From positions 3,415,062 to 3,479,061 of the forward strand of contig VWZW01002320.1 of assembly GCA_013397115.1 (NCBI GenBank): DNA of 64,000 nt, in the 5' to 3' direction. Shown here one piece after another: positions 22,657 to 37,100 of this stretch (the first letter of the stretch is position 1; the number at the start of each line of letters is the position of its first letter). The position numbers and the translations under genes are program-made. Source of the stretch: Edolisoma coerulescens (lineage: Eukaryota; Chordata; Aves; Passeriformes; Campephagidae). A model generated the notes under the pieces. It saw only the letters and a program-made list of their open reading frames with translations, ran no database searches and was not told the DNA's origin.

Positions 22657-24708
22657 AAATCTATATTTATTGTGTTTGTACTCCCACTCTATTCCTCCTG
22701 AAGTCTCCTACCATAGGCAGGAGGTGCACAGAAAGCATGTCAGTGGTTATGACTACTTTTCATGGCTTAGTACCAATTTCAGGAGCATCAAAGTTCATAG
22801 GAACATGTGAACTTTCCTTCAGAATCACAAGCAATTACTATTAAACTCGAGTCAAACAGATCCCTGCCCCGCACAACACATCATGGAAAGCAGCCAAAGA
22901 CTCCAGGTACTAGTTCCTGATCAAGCAATTAAAACACCACAGTTCAGAGAAACATTCAGTGACGATCCCATTTTTCTGATATCGAAACCAAAGGAAGGCT
23001 TAGGACCACCTTCCACACGAGCAATTAGAGCAGGTAAATGTAGTAGCTTTTGAGTTTCCCAACCAGTTCCTGACCACCTTCTGAGCTAACCCAAACACAC
23101 GTGAAAACAGGGTAACTTCCAACGAAGCTTATTTTGCAGGAACTGCTGATTTACTGAAACAAACCTTTTGCAGAAGTGCGCTGTTTCTACTAAAATATTT
23201 CAAGCCCTGGGATGGCATTTCTGGATGAAACCAGCAAGATAAAGGAGCTGGTCTGATAGCTCAGCAATGTGGTGAGACTGGCAGGGCCAGAATTTAGGTC
23301 TGAGAGCTCAGATTGCTGAGTAGCCTTGCATGCAGGCTGTGAACTATCTTGCCGTGCCTTTTCTGCTCTGCCTTTGAATAAAAACAAATAAAAAAGCCTT
23401 GATTTCTTATTGTCAAACAAAGCTCTTGGCTTCCAGTCACTCTGTGAGCAAAGGGCAAGAGGAAATTAAGTAGCAAAAAGTAAGGAACTTGCTTAAGCTC
23501 ACAGGATCCTGAAAATAGTGTCTGGACCCTGGTGGTCTGACCTCCCATAAGGAGAAGGACTGCCACTTCCACTACAGCAGGTCACATGTGGCTTCATTCA
23601 GCCACGTCATGAACATCAAGCAGAAATCTATTCACCTGTTGAAGTACCTGTTCTCCTGCAGCATCACCCTCCAAGGGACATCATTCTTCCTCATGTGCAA
23701 CCTCCCATGTGGCAATCCATGACCACTGCGGCTTGCCATAATGCCTGTGGCCACCACAACACAGAATTTGGTTCTGCCATCTCTATGACTCTTCTTGAAG
23801 CAGTTGTACATGACAGCTACTGGATGTGCCTTCACTCTCTCTTCAGGCTTGACAAGTGCCCTTGTGCCAAGGACATCTCTGAACCTAAGGGATGCCTTCC
23901 CCTCCTTTTGATGTCCAGACATACTCTGCCGTGAAGAAAAAAAAGCTCTACAGGAAGGGTAAGCAGAGACATCTTGCATGATGGACTGAGTGCTGGCATG
24001 GGTGGCAGCACTTTCTCAGCTACTTTTCCCACTAGAGAGTTTCAGTCTCCTAACATGAGCCAGCACAATACCATTCTGTTTTGGGGAGTGGTGTGAACTC
24101 TGCTCTCAAAAAACCATTTCTTTCAGTTCAAGCTTTGGCATTTTAAACGAGTGCAATTATATGCACTGAAAATGCTATTGCAACATGAAGGCTAAAAATA
24201 AAAACACAAAATGCCAGGAGTCGCTCACAAGAAAAGTTCCTGGAAGAAATGCCCACTCACCCACACTGCACAAGCATAACATCGTCCAAGTGAAAGCCTG
24301 CATTTTGAAGCCAGATAAACAAGCCACAATTCAGCCTTTTTTTCTACTGCCAGAAGTCTGCACTCACAAACAACTATATCAGCACTAGAAGTGGCACCAT
24401 TTGGAAACTCTCTCATCTGCATCAACAGGTAGGTCCCCAGTGTTACTGTTTGGTACAGATGCAATTACTTATGGGTTGAAGTTTGTACCTACAAATGCTA
24501 AACCACTCCTGGTTTATCCCACAGAATGTAAACTTCAGAAGAAACATGTGCAGTACAGGTTCATGGATGCTCTTAAGAACTAACACTGTCCTTATTCATG
24601 AAAAAAAAATTGAATTTTAAATTTATAGCCTTCACCTGACAATAACAGCATCCTGAATATGTTGTGCTTTTTAAAATGCACTGAATGCTCAGACTTCAGT
24701 AAAAAAAA

Positions 24709-24714
24709 TTTATT
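24709..24714 (-). terminator. TMEM131L: Candidate TMEM131L polyadenylation signal (AATAAA)
   Basis: AATAAA on the minus strand, about 115 bases after the TMEM131L stop. A second AATAAA lies at 24800-24805, only 24 bases after the stop. I cannot tell which is used, or whether a more distal site serves a longer 3' untranslated region. Confidence 0.4.
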
Positions 24715-24828
24715 TTCAATATAAAAGTGCCAAAATATTCACCAACATTGTAATCTATTCAGCAACCAGCTTACTCTAGTAATCAAAATTGCAAGCATCT
24801 TTATTCACATTTTTAAATCAAATTCCTT

Positions 24829-25107
24829 TCACACGTTTCCACAATAACCCGAGTCCCTCGAAAGTGGGAAATTTGCATTTCGATTGGCTGCTGTAGTCCA
24901 TATGTCCAAGTTCATGTAGGCACGGAAAGGGTTAAACCTCGGATAGTATTCCTGCTTACACATAACTGCCTGGTTCTCCACATGGGTTGAATGTTGAGTC
25001 GTGGCACTGACGGGGCAGCAGCTTTCATAAACATCACTCTGAGGTGCCCAGATGGAACCAAAAAGTCCAGACATTGGAGACAAGCTTCGGGTGCTTGAGA
25101 GGTAGGG
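24829..25107 (-). CDS. TMEM131L: TMEM131L last coding exon (28 of 28)
   Basis: 279 bp, 92 codons and TGA (24829-24831). Reads PYLSSTRSLSPMSGLFGS, then IWAPQSDVYESCCP, NPFRAYMNLDIWTTAANRN and the end DSGYCGNV. Acceptor tgctctgcag. This conserved tail end is the family signature; in TMEM131 the C-terminus contacts the TRAPP complex. Whether that holds for TMEM131L is not shown here. Confidence 0.96.
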   Translation of the reverse strand, partial: PYLSSTRSLSPMSGLFGSIWAPQSDVYESCCPVSATTQHSTHVENQAVMCKQEYYPRFNPFRAYMNLDIWTTAANRNANFPLSRDSGYCGNV

Positions 25108-28100
25108 CTGCAGAGCAAGATAAAACCAGCATGGGAAACTGCAACATGGACCATTTGCAGAAGAAAATCTGGAAATGCTAAGTGCTAAACGGGAGGGAGG
25201 AAGCAGCATTTATGCAGAAAAGTTAAGAAATCCACAAGTAGAAAATTACACAGGAGTTTACAAAGAAATATGGCTGCCAAAAATATTACAGCAGCATTAA
25301 TTTGTCTGTGTGTGTGTGTGTGTTTAAAGGCCCCTCACTGAATGAAGCCATAGGAGCTCCTCCCTGCACGGCACAGATATTACTCTAACAACAATACACT
25401 ACTCAGTTCTGGTCAGACTGTTACGGAAAACAGAGGAGAAATGGAAGACACACAAAGATCACCATGCGTACTTTGAGACTTAAAATGAAAAGAGAAGGAT
25501 GCCTAGAAATGACAAGAAAAAGGCTGAAGTATGTGTCAGTCCAGAAAGACTGTGCATGCTGAGAGCAGAAAGGGATATTCAGTGTGAAAAATGAGACTAT
25601 AATTGGGAGCTAGGGAATTTAGTTAGAAAATTTTGAAAGCTTATAAAGAACCTCCTGGAGGGCAAGATGTGTTAGTCTGCAAGGAAGTCTCTCAGCGAAG
25701 GTCATGGAAGTCTTGGGACTTTTAAAACTGAATGAAACATTGAAATGTACTGTGAAGAAAAGCTCGCCAGGGAAATGAACTGAATTATCTAATGCATTTC
25801 CAATCTCTACCTTCTGTGTTTCCTGGCACTCCTGAATAAAATATGAAATAAAGACATGTTTATCTTAGGAAGAAGCTGCCTACCAGTTTTGCCACTTTTT
25901 AACACAGAAGAATTTTCATTTTTACAGTTGAAAATATTTCTTATTTTATTTGGTTAGTTCTATTCAAAATGAACCTACAGGATATGAAAAAAAGTCAAAA
26001 TTCTAAAATAGAGGATTTTGAAATATGAGCAGAAGAGAAGGCGGTTACAATTAAAGACCACCTTGAACTGAAGTTACTACACTGCACTATGGGATGACAT
26101 AAACATGGCCAGTCTGGAGCATAACAGGTCAAAGTCAGGATTCTGAAATCTGCACAAATCCAGCTTAAATCGCTTGGATTTCCTAGTAAAAAAGAAACCT
26201 GTCAAAGTCACTGAGAGCAGCTGTCCATTCAACTCTTCGATTTTCAAATCTCTCTGGGTTTTGCTGTCAGCACTTTTTGGGTTTTACCCTCAACTGGACA
26301 TGTTGATTGTGATAGAAAAAAGTCTCAGTAGACTATGTAAGCCCAAAATGATTTTCCATATGTAAGCTGATTTTAGTCAATTTTCAGGGAAAGGATCATC
26401 TTAAAAATTTGCAGACAAGGTTGGTAACATCCTTGAAAAAAAGCTGGGAAAAACCTGGGCTACCAATGCCAGCATTAAATACATACATCAGGCTACTTAA
26501 AAGATGCATGAAGAACATGTAAGCAACAGGTAGGGAAAAGACAGCAATACACTAGGAAGGCTTTGAAGGAGCACACAAAGGCAGCACCTCACAGTGACAA
26601 TACTCACTGTGGAGTTGACATAACTGGCAGGCTCCCAGGCAGGTGGCATGTTGGGAGGAGCGTTCCAGGTGGAGGGACAGTTCTGGTCAATGAAGGCTGT
26701 ATTCTGCACTGCTGCAGTACCTGGGAAGCCGCTGGGGTAGTTCATGTTTTCTGCAATTAATAAAATCAGGAAGACAAACTAAGGCTTTTACAATATAAAC
26801 ACTTCTAACATTTCTTTGGAGGAACGTCGAATCTTCTCGAGAGTGAGCCAGGCTGGGACTGACCTAATCCTTCTTCAGTGACTTCAGGCAATGTCAGGGT
26901 AGCACAGCAGCAAAGCGTATCAACTTCTGTCAACAGGACTACCACCCTGTATTAGGGACCCACTAACAAATTGTTATCAGGAGGATAGGATAAAGATTTG
27001 GCAAACCCTCTGCTGGAGAACAGAGTCTTTATTAGACAGAACATGCATGGCAGAACCTACCCAGTCCTCACCGCCAACATGTCTGAGCTCTAAGCACCCG
27101 AGGGATCACCGTGCTGCCTGGGATACTGCAGTCTGACCTTTAATTATTACTTAGGTAGGTAATGCTAAAGAATTCTAGATTGTTGCCAGTGTGCTTCCCA
27201 AGCCAAGAAACTCTAGCCTGGAAAGATAATTGGTCACAAGAGGCCTTGTATTTCACACACTGCAAGGCAGAAGCCTGCCAGAGGGGGAACAAAGAAAATT
27301 GTGCAAAAAGATATGTGTAATACTGTAGACACAAGCATTTCCCTCTGTTCCCTCTGAGAGTCCTGCATACTGCCTTTTCAGGCTTAATAACTCTACACAA
27401 AGGCCAATCTTCTCATCCACCACATGCAGTCATTGTTTATTACTACAGAGCACTCAGCTGGAAAACATAAAGTCCACTTAAGCACTGAACACCCGTGTGT
27501 GTGTGTATAGACCAGCTCAGCCTTTTGTTCTATAGAAGGTGAGAGTAAAATACCCATGCCCTGTGATAATTCATAAGCTTTATCTCATCTTACCTTCTGG
27601 GAAAGCACCATATTCATTCATCTCTAGCGGACAATACATGTTGGAAAACTGGCTGTCACAAGCTGCATTCCAGTCAATGAAGCTGTCCCAAAATAAAGAA
27701 AAATCTGCAGTCAGAAACAATTTGCAGAACTTCTGAAAACTATTTAGAAATACTTATTTAATGTAAAGCTGTTGGATGCAAAATGCCTGTAACTGATCGT
27801 GAGGCTTTTCACATTTCACTTGTCAATTTTGCCAGTATCTACTCTGCGCCACTACATAATCACAGCAATCTCTCTCTCAGAGTTCTTTTTCCTCTGGGAA
27901 AATGAACAACTTGTAATGACGCTACCAGAGTCCTGCAATGCCTAACTGGGTTCAACTTTTTCCTCTATAAAATGAAAATAATTGTACTTCTTTCCCACAA
28001 CCATGGATAATGTGACTGAGGTAGAAGACATAACACATTATCAAGCATTCGAATGCTTGAGAATAGCAATTAAAATGGAGATTTCTATTTCCTATTTTTC

Positions 28101-31100
28101 TAACCACATGTGCTAAGGTCCTGATAAACAGTGTGTTTTCTAAGCTACACATTGATTTGTAGGGATTATACTCCTTTAATTAAAATAATTTCAGAATTTC
28201 AGGAAGATTTTTTCAAAAGTAATTCCGGAAGATATGTCAGTAGTAACACAGGCCCTGCTATGCAGCAAGTTTGAGGTAGTCTAAATCTGGATCCAGTCTG
28301 CACAAGGTAGGCAGATAAATTCAGGATTTCACATGAAGCTGCCCTACTTCAATTTTACTATTCAGCCAAGCAGCTATCCTAAGTTATCACTATTAAATAT
28401 CAATAAATAACTGTATGGATGCACATGTATTTTTGCATATAAAGTCCCAATTGAGATGGGTGTATGAAAACAAAGTCACAGAATGGGTAAGGCTGGAAGG
28501 GACCAAGTGGGTCATCTGGTCCAGCCTCCCTGCTCAAGCAGGGCCATCCTAGAGCACACAGCACAGGATTGTGTCCAGAGGGTTCTTAAATGTCTCCAGT
28601 GAGGGAGACTCCACAACCTCTCTGGGCCATCCATTCCAGTGCACAGTCACCTGCATAGTAAAGAAGTTCTTCCTCATGTTCAGGTGGAACTTCCTGTCCA
28701 TCAGTTTCTGTCCACTGGCTCTTGTCCTGCTGCTCGGCACCACTGAGCAGAGCCTGGCTCCGTCCTCTGACACCCTCCCTTAGATACTGACAGACATTGA
28801 TGAGGTCCCCTCTCAATTGTCTCTTCTTGAGACTGAACAGGCCCAGCTCCCTTAGCCCTTCCTTGTAAGAGAGATGTTCCAGACCCTTGACCAACTTCGT
28901 AGCTGTTTGCTGGATGTGCTCCAGGAGCTCCCAGTCTCTGCTGCACTGACTGTGGAGCCCAGAACTGGACACAGCGCTCCAGATGTGGCCCTACCAGGGC
29001 TGAGCACAGGGGCAGGATCACCTCCCTTGCCCTGCTGGTAATGCTCTTCCTAATTCACCCCAGGATACCACTGACCTTCCCAGCCACAAGGACACTGCTG
29101 GCTCCAGGACAGAATGTTGTATGTCAGGACCCCCAGGTCCTTCTCCTGTCATTTTGAATGAGAGGATACAACTTGAAGAACTGGCCATATTTCACTGCCA
29201 CGTGGTGGCAGAGTAGTTTGGTGGCTCACTAGTTTGTGGCACATCTTTCATTAGTAAAATTTGCTGTGTGAGCAGTGTAAAATACAAGAATTAATCAAGT
29301 TCATTACTACAGGAAGATCAACTCAAATATACACAGGGCCTGAAACACACCACCTTGTATCCCTAAACCACCTATATACTGGAATATTTGTCTTTTTATA
29401 ACAATGTCTGTTCATGCTATTTAACAGAAGTACATACTGCATAACACACCATGTGGCATACACAAGCTATGCATTTAGCAAGAGGGCAACAAATTTCAAA
29501 GCCAGGCCCTCTGCCTGCAAAAGGAGTGAAAGGAATTAATAGCTTTCCAAAAAGTATTTCATTAAACTTGAAAGAAGTTCTAGAATATCTATATATGAAC
29601 AGGAACAGCAGTGAATTTGTCTTAGTAAAATTAATCACGATGTACTCATGGAAGAGCATTAACAATTAGAACTAAGACTGAAGTGGCAGAAAGACTTATT
29701 TTAACTATCATCTGCCTTACAAATATTATCTGTCAAGTACAGTCCTCTGCATTATAGAAGCCTGAACAAAGCATTATCTGTACTTTTAACATAAAACATA
29801 ACTTGCCTGTTGTGGACAGAGGGGGTTTCTTGGATCATGCATGGTATATTATTCTCAAGGTTGTAGTTTAAGCTGTTTGTCACGCAGACTGGCTGGGCAG
29901 GCCACAAGTCTCCTGTTGGGTAAAGACCTAAAAAAGGAAAAGGGAATGAAATGCAGAGCAACAGGAAGGAGACTCCACAGATTCTGTCGCAATGACACTT
30001 TATTCTCAGATCCCCAGTAAAGACTGTCTGCTAGAGAAAAAAATCCAGAGTTACTAAGCAAGTTTTTTTGTGATGAAGGTCCATCTTTAAACAAATCTCA
30101 ACATTTCTAATTTTTTAAAAAGATATATATAAGACTTGAATTGAGAAACTGGAATTCAACAAAACAGGGCAAGAAATCCCTACTGAGGGTCCTTAAATGT
30201 TCCGCTGCCAGCGCCAAGGTGGCACACTTCCACACAGCAGGACAGACAGCAGGGATGCAACCCCCACTGGCCTCCTCGTCCCCACCCCTCAGTCAGTAAC
30301 CACCTCTGAAGTCCAACTACACAAATACAGCAGGAACAGGGTCAGGTTTCTAACAGACTGGAGCCATTCCCGACCAGACAAATTGTGAACTCATTAAATG
30401 CTGTATTTAGCCTCTAGGGCAGATCGACTTAGTGCCCTGACTGCCCACAGATACTTGGTTCCTATCAACTCTATGAGAATTGGCAGCTGGAGAAAGGAAA
30501 AATCCAAATTAGCAATTTCCATACGACAATGGTTGCAAAGTTGGCTCTATTTCATTATTTCACATAATACATATTAATATTGCTACCACGGAAAAAGGTT
30601 AATCAGCATTTGTATCCTATCACACACAGGTTAAACCTACACCAAAAGGGCAGGGAGGGCTGCGGCCCAAAGAACCACGTACCCTAACCAGCCTTCAAAC
30701 TCCACCTCACCATGCAGCATGATGCCTTTAAGAATCTCACTCAAAAGGTACTTCCCTCTGAGATACAAACAATGAAAACTCAAGAATTTTAACAGCGCTA
30801 CACAACCTCACTCATTATTGCTTTCAAAAAGAGCAAGTCTCAATTATGGAAATTTAGAGAGAAAAATGGTCATGTTTGATTTGATGCCAAGCTTCACTTT
30901 AACACAGCAAGATCAGTGCTCTTGATCTCCCAACTGCATTGCTTCTGGACATTAATCTGTGCAAAGCAAGAAGATAAAAAAAAGAATACCTAGAACACGA
31001 GTTGAAAGCTAAATGCTGTCTTCACACAGAGAAGATGCAGCAAAAATCATCACGGTTATAAGCAAGAACTGTCAAAGTTTTAAGCCTTCATTTGCAAACT

Positions 31101-34100
31101 TTGCACTTAACCTGCTTAGAAGCAAGTTCTAGTAACAATGTGTCTATCAAGTTGGTGCATGCAAGTGTTATTAGCAACATCACCGAAACTGCTTGACAAA
31201 GTGTGAAAAAACCAGCTTCAGTTGTTAATACTGACCTTTATTTTTGTCAGGGTCTGCAGCTATGTCAGTGAAATTGGGACATAAGGTTTCAGGATATTGG
31301 GGGATGCTGTTCATGTCTCTGCTGAATGAAAAGAAAATTTAATTTCTTAAGTCTCATAATCCAAACTATTTCAAAGGAAATACACAGAGATGTAAAAAAT
31401 ATTCTAATGACCATCATGACTGCTATTGTTTTCCCACTGCCCTGATTTTTCTTATTTCTGAATTACCACTGTGCATTTTTTTAAGGTTCTTTTTCCAATT
31501 AAAAGCCAGCTACGCATCACACATGCAAAATGAATAAAATTAATACACCTTAATTACCCATTTTTATTATCCAAGTATCAACCTATTGCAAATTAATTCA
31601 ACAGCTCTTCTCTAAAACTGGAAAACTAGCTATAGTTCATGAAGATCAGTAGGACCTCTTATAATGTTTAAACAACTTTCAGGTAAGTTTACTTTTATGT
31701 CCATGAAGATACACAGAGATACATGAGCATGAATTTGATATTCACCAAACCCATCAAAGAAACTAGTCAAAATGAATAAAAGGAAGCATTTTCAAGCACC
31801 AGAATCCCAAAGGAAAAGGACTGGATTATTTCTCCTAGTGAGAACAGAGAGTGATGAATGAGAAGTGAAATGAGGATTCATAGTAATAAAAATTGTAGAT
31901 GCTACCTCTACTACAGTAAAGAGGGAGAAAAGAATGTGGGGGAGGGAGGAATCAATTTTCATGCTGTTTATCCTAGGAGAACATTATTCCCATTAAAAGA
32001 ATAGCATCAACTTGAAAGTCTTACTCCCAACTTTTTTAAAAAACCATTACTACTTTAATATAACTAAGCAGTAATGGAAATGCAGTAAGTTGCTAGGATC
32101 TGGAAGAAGTGAGAGTGGGAAACCAATTTCCCTCTATTTTCCATTTGGAAGCTTTTATTGTACTTATGAAACATAATCAACTTTGCTTATATCTTTGCAC
32201 GTACTGAAGAAGATTCTTCTTCCAACTAGTAAGTACAATCAGATGATCATAAAAAATTACAAGATAACAGGTAGGTATTATTTATCAAACTGAGGCAAGA
32301 CTTCAAGTTGGTGTTGTTTCTTTAATGCCTTACAGGTGTAGATTCAATTTTTTTACCTGGTATTGCAGATGTTATGAGACAGATTTAGAGTGATAGGAGT
32401 TTCAGATGGAAAATCATTTTGTGAAATATTCTCTCCTAAAGAAAAGAATGACTGTGAAAATCAAAGATCCTAAAAAAAAGAAGTATGCACAGAATATACA
32501 TACATACGAATAGAATCATCAACGGTGTTAATCAAATTTTCTCTCACACTGCATTATCACTAACGGCATCAATTTCAAAGCATGCTACCTAGGTCCATAG
32601 TCTTAAAATGCATTTTATGATTTAGAAGTGATTACCACAGTCTTAATGGAGAGGTTCCTCGTTACTATCAAATTAAGTGTGAATTTTGAATTCCTTATTT
32701 TCATTTTTTTAAGAGGCATTATAATTTGAACAAGCAGAAAAGTCATACACACACGATTTGTTATCTATTAGATCACAGGCTCAGATACATCTCACACTAT
32801 CATTTAGTAATGTAAAGTTTTACACATACACAAATACACATGAAAGTTTCTGCATGTTTTAAAATAAGTCAATCCATCTTTTTGCAGGCACCCAAAGCTG
32901 GGTTTGCTGGTGTCACTTCAGCACTTTAAAATTTACTTCTAGTGCCACATCACCCTGGATAATTGTGACGGTGACTTTCAACTACTTTAAGGATATTCAG
33001 GCATTCGAGTTGCAGTAGCGAACCACGGCTCCCATTTCTCATACTAGTCAAGTGGCTCAGGTCTCCTGGCTAATTATGCCACAAATACACCTATCCAAAC
33101 CCAGCATCCTCAGATCTGAACTGCTTTCACACATTGCTCATTTGTGCATTACTTAAATAGTTTTAACATTAAAAAAAAATAATGTGATGAAACAAATTCA
33201 AAGGTGGAAATTGCTTTGGCTAGTGACTCTCAGTTCTCCCATCTTTCCATGACAACTAATTGTGCATATTCCTCAGTGAGGAGCCTGACAGTCATCTTTA
33301 TCTCCTCAAAACGTGTGGTACTTCTTGTCAAGTACAAAGTTCTTTAAATCTCTCCTCGTGTGTCTAAGAGGTGCTCTACAAAAGACAAGTTATGTGCCCC
33401 ATGCCATGGTAGGCCTTTCCATTCAGCAGGAAGGCTGAAACTCTGCCCACTACTGTGAAGAGGTGCTGTTTGCAAAACTTACTGGATGGAAGAAAATGCC
33501 TGGTAGTAATCATTGGCTTTTTATCTCCATCTGAACTGCTGGTACTGCTCCAGCTACCCCAGCTCCCACGACTTGCACGAACACTTCCTGATGAACTTCC
33601 ACAATCTGAGCTTGAATCAGAACAGAACTTCTCCAGACACTTCTTTTTGGACCGCTGATAAAAGTTTTCTAAAGAAGATGGAAAAAAAACCCACCAATCA
33701 AAAAACCAACGCAACATTTAAGAAAGTCTTGTCAGGGAAAAGTCATCTGAAACATGAATTTACATGGATTCTCGGAATTTACTGATGAGAGAGAAAAAAA
33801 TATTTACTGATAGCTTCAGTAACTAGACCCTAACACAAGGAGCTTCCGACCTACATGATATCCCAGTAAAACGAATGCAAGTGAGGATACAGTGCAGCTA
33901 CAGGCAACAGGTTGAAAGAGGAAGTGCATATTGTGCTTTGAAATATATAGTTAATACTTCAAACATGAAACATATCCTGGCTGTATGAACATGCATACTA
34001 AGAGCAATGACAAAATGTTGCAAGTAATGAATTCATAAGTGATAGATTCTCTTTTCTTATTATCTCATCAGAGACGCAAAGGACAATTCTATAGAAATTT

Positions 34101-37100
34101 ATATATTTCTTCAGATCTCCCCTAAAGTCAGGGAAAACAGATGATTAAAATCCTGATGGAAAGGCAGGAAGCAGCTACCCAAGCTAGTGGTGTTTTTAAA
34201 AATGCTACGGTTGCTTCAGTTAATACTGGCTTTCTTTTGAACACAAAAGCAGACTGTCAGCCTGTCTTTCCTTCACCAAGAACTGATGGATCACTGCTTC
34301 AGACTGATTCATTTTCTGATTCACACCATCAACCAACCCCATGGAGAAGCATGCAGAGCCCTTCGGAAGTGAGCAGGAATTATTTCAGGCACTGCATCAT
34401 GCCAGTCCTGTCATCTTCGCGTCAGGGTTCAAAAGGGAGAAAAGCACAGGTCTCTCAAGGAATACAGCTCTACTGCCACAAAATCCACATTGCATTTCTT
34501 TCCCTGTTTAAGACAATTAAGATTGCGTACCTGTTTCTCCCTGTATGGACAAGCTGCCAGCTTTTTGGTCTGCTTTACAATTTTCCCCATTACTCTGAGG
34601 ACACCAGGCTCTTATTCCAATATTCGCTCTCAGATCCGGCCTTTCAAATTCACTGCACATGTGCTTCAACTCACTCTGCTCAGGGACCCTAATAGAACCA
34701 CACCCAAAAAAACAGGTTTGCATTTTGCATTTCATCTGCATTTTTCCTTTTCAGCTATTAAACACTTCAACTCACACAGCTATCAAGGCAAAGTGCAGGG
34801 GAGGCAACAGGTTTGGGAGTCTTATTCCCCAGCTTTTCAGAAACCTAAAACACCTTTCCCAAAATGCAATATCCTACCACACAGACTACTACTTCTCAGG
34901 GGGAACAGCAAAATGACATGTGCATATTTAACTCCATTCTCTAAAGCACCTGCAGAAGGCAATCAGATGCTGCAGTGATAAGCACAGTCTAGCAGCGTAC
35001 AAAGATCTAGATACGAAGAAAAATGTGCCCTGTGTTCACTTCACTGGCATAATTATAAGTAGAGCAAAATCACAATCTGAAGCAATCTTAAAATTTTGCT
35101 AGTAAAATTGAAATGAAATGTCTGCATCCAATATCGTAATCAGAGAGTATGAAGGAAAAATGATTAAAAGTCAGCTGTCAAATTTCTGCAGAAAGGGAAC
35201 AGTTCCATCTTAACTCAGAAAGTATCAACTGCTGAACTGGTTCAAGGAACAGACACTGAACTTCAGTATTTCACTGCTGGCTTTTTATCCTTCCTGCCTA
35301 CAAAGGTGTGCATCCAGCAAACATTTACACATGTACCAACTTCCCACAAAATGAATAGAAATTTGTGTACGATGAGTTATAACAGCCCTTTCAGATTTAC
35401 AATCTCCTTTTAAAGTCCACTGACCTCAACAGAACCACTCGCAATAAAAATTAAGTCTGTGAAGGCTTTGTAGGATTGTGACCTTAATTCAAAGGGCTGG
35501 GGGAGGGGAAGGAGTAGGATTTCTCCTCAGAAGTGTTTCTATTCTAACAGCAGTTTGTAACTAGTATTTTTTATCCAAACAATTCAAAATATATTAAAAA
35601 TATTTAAAAGTAATTTACAACTGATTTTAAAATGTATTAAAACAATCCTCAGGGGAAAAAAAAAGTAACTTTCCACAGTGCTCACTCAATATTCTTTAGA
35701 ACCTAGTGCTGCTCTTGTCTTTTTAATTCATTACAGCAAAAATGCAAGCCACTGTCTCCTTTCTACACATTTCTCTTCCAAAATTGATAGAGGACAACAT
35801 TCCCCCAGTTACTCAATATAGCAGATGACTCTCCTGAAGGTGGAACCATTTCAACAATTTTATTTTCCTTTTTTCACTGAAGAGAATACGCGACTGGAAC
35901 TTCTCCACACAATACACAATGGGAAGGAAGCTAACCACCCAAACTTCAGAGACAGCACATTCCAGGCTCTAACAGAGAGCTACCACTGCTCTGCAGAATG
36001 GGGTGCCTCTATATACATGCAGATTTACAAATGGAATATTTTTTAGGTTTGTTTTTTTTTTTTTTGCTGGTGATACTTAGTACTGCACATTCCTAAAAAG
36101 AAATGCTCAGGCCAGGATTGAAGTGTGTTTATTTAAATAGATAAAGCAATCCCACCTAACATAGTATGCAAAACCTGCAGAAACATTACAGCAACTCTGG
36201 GTTTCTTCATGATTTGGTGAGGCAATACATACCTTGTAGATATATTTACATTCTTCTTCTTATTTTTTCTAGATGTTCTATTTCTATTCCAATTCATATT
36301 TGGTACATTTCCTTCCTTTTTCTCCTGAGGTTTCTTCTTCCTGTATGCATCTTCTTGCTAAAGGCAAAAATACAAGCTGAGACAATACCTACATTATAAA
36401 ATGAACTTAACTTAGTCAATGAATTCCATTGGATTTTTCTAGCTAAATTTCTCTGGACAAAATGACCTGACCCAAATGCATAGTTACTTCATGATTTAGT
36501 GTCTTTCCATAGCACATCCTCTTTCCAGCACCATCAATTTAACCAGCCTTTCCAAGACTCTGTCCATCAAGACAGCAAGGGATGATGAGAGACAAATTTT
36601 TTAATTCCCAAACTTAGCATTTTCCCCTTCACAGCATCTAGCTCTGACTTTCAGGGAAATAAAAAATGGAGGGAGAAAAAGTAAAGCAGTCAATAAAATT
36701 CCCAATGTGCTAAAAACAAAAAACATCTGCCAGATTTATGATCAACTTGTGCGCAAGTTCAGCAGCAATAAATCCTCCCTTTCCTCAGCAGCTGGGGGAT
36801 GGGAGGAGGCATTCACTTGAATTACAACTGAGGAAATTATGGAGTAAGTTACCTACAAATACTAGTCATTCCAAAAAATGCAAGAAGCAAACTGAGCACC
36901 ATCAGCCACATACGGAAAGAAGTTTGTAACAACAGTTCCCAAAGCAAGACTAGACCGTGTCTTCTCTGACGTATTCCCCAAGTAATGTAAGCAATTCTTC
37001 CCTACACTTTTTTGCCATGGGTTTTCTATCCAGTAGACAGAATACAAACATAATCCAGATCCTCAGGTTTACTAATTGCCTGATGAAGTTCTTTTAATGT

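Larger units (their letters stand above)
13001..24699. other. Intergenic DNA between TMEM131L and TLR2, no gene recognised
   Basis: No exon of a known gene is visible. Noted content: a 21-bp direct repeat with a 32-bp period (15927-15979); two diverged 22-bp repeats (18696-18717 and 18738-18759); a G+C-richer block at about 20440-21170 with a 15-bp tandem repeat at 20978-21018; and a T14 run at 22643-22656. Confidence 0.5.

Noticed and set aside
28586..28972. 128-codon minus-strand frame
   Set aside because: CR1 polymerase C-terminal remnant within a truncated element.
34141..34692. 183-codon plus-strand frame
   Set aside because: It overlaps TMEM131L exon 21 on the opposite strand and extends into intron; a chance antisense frame.
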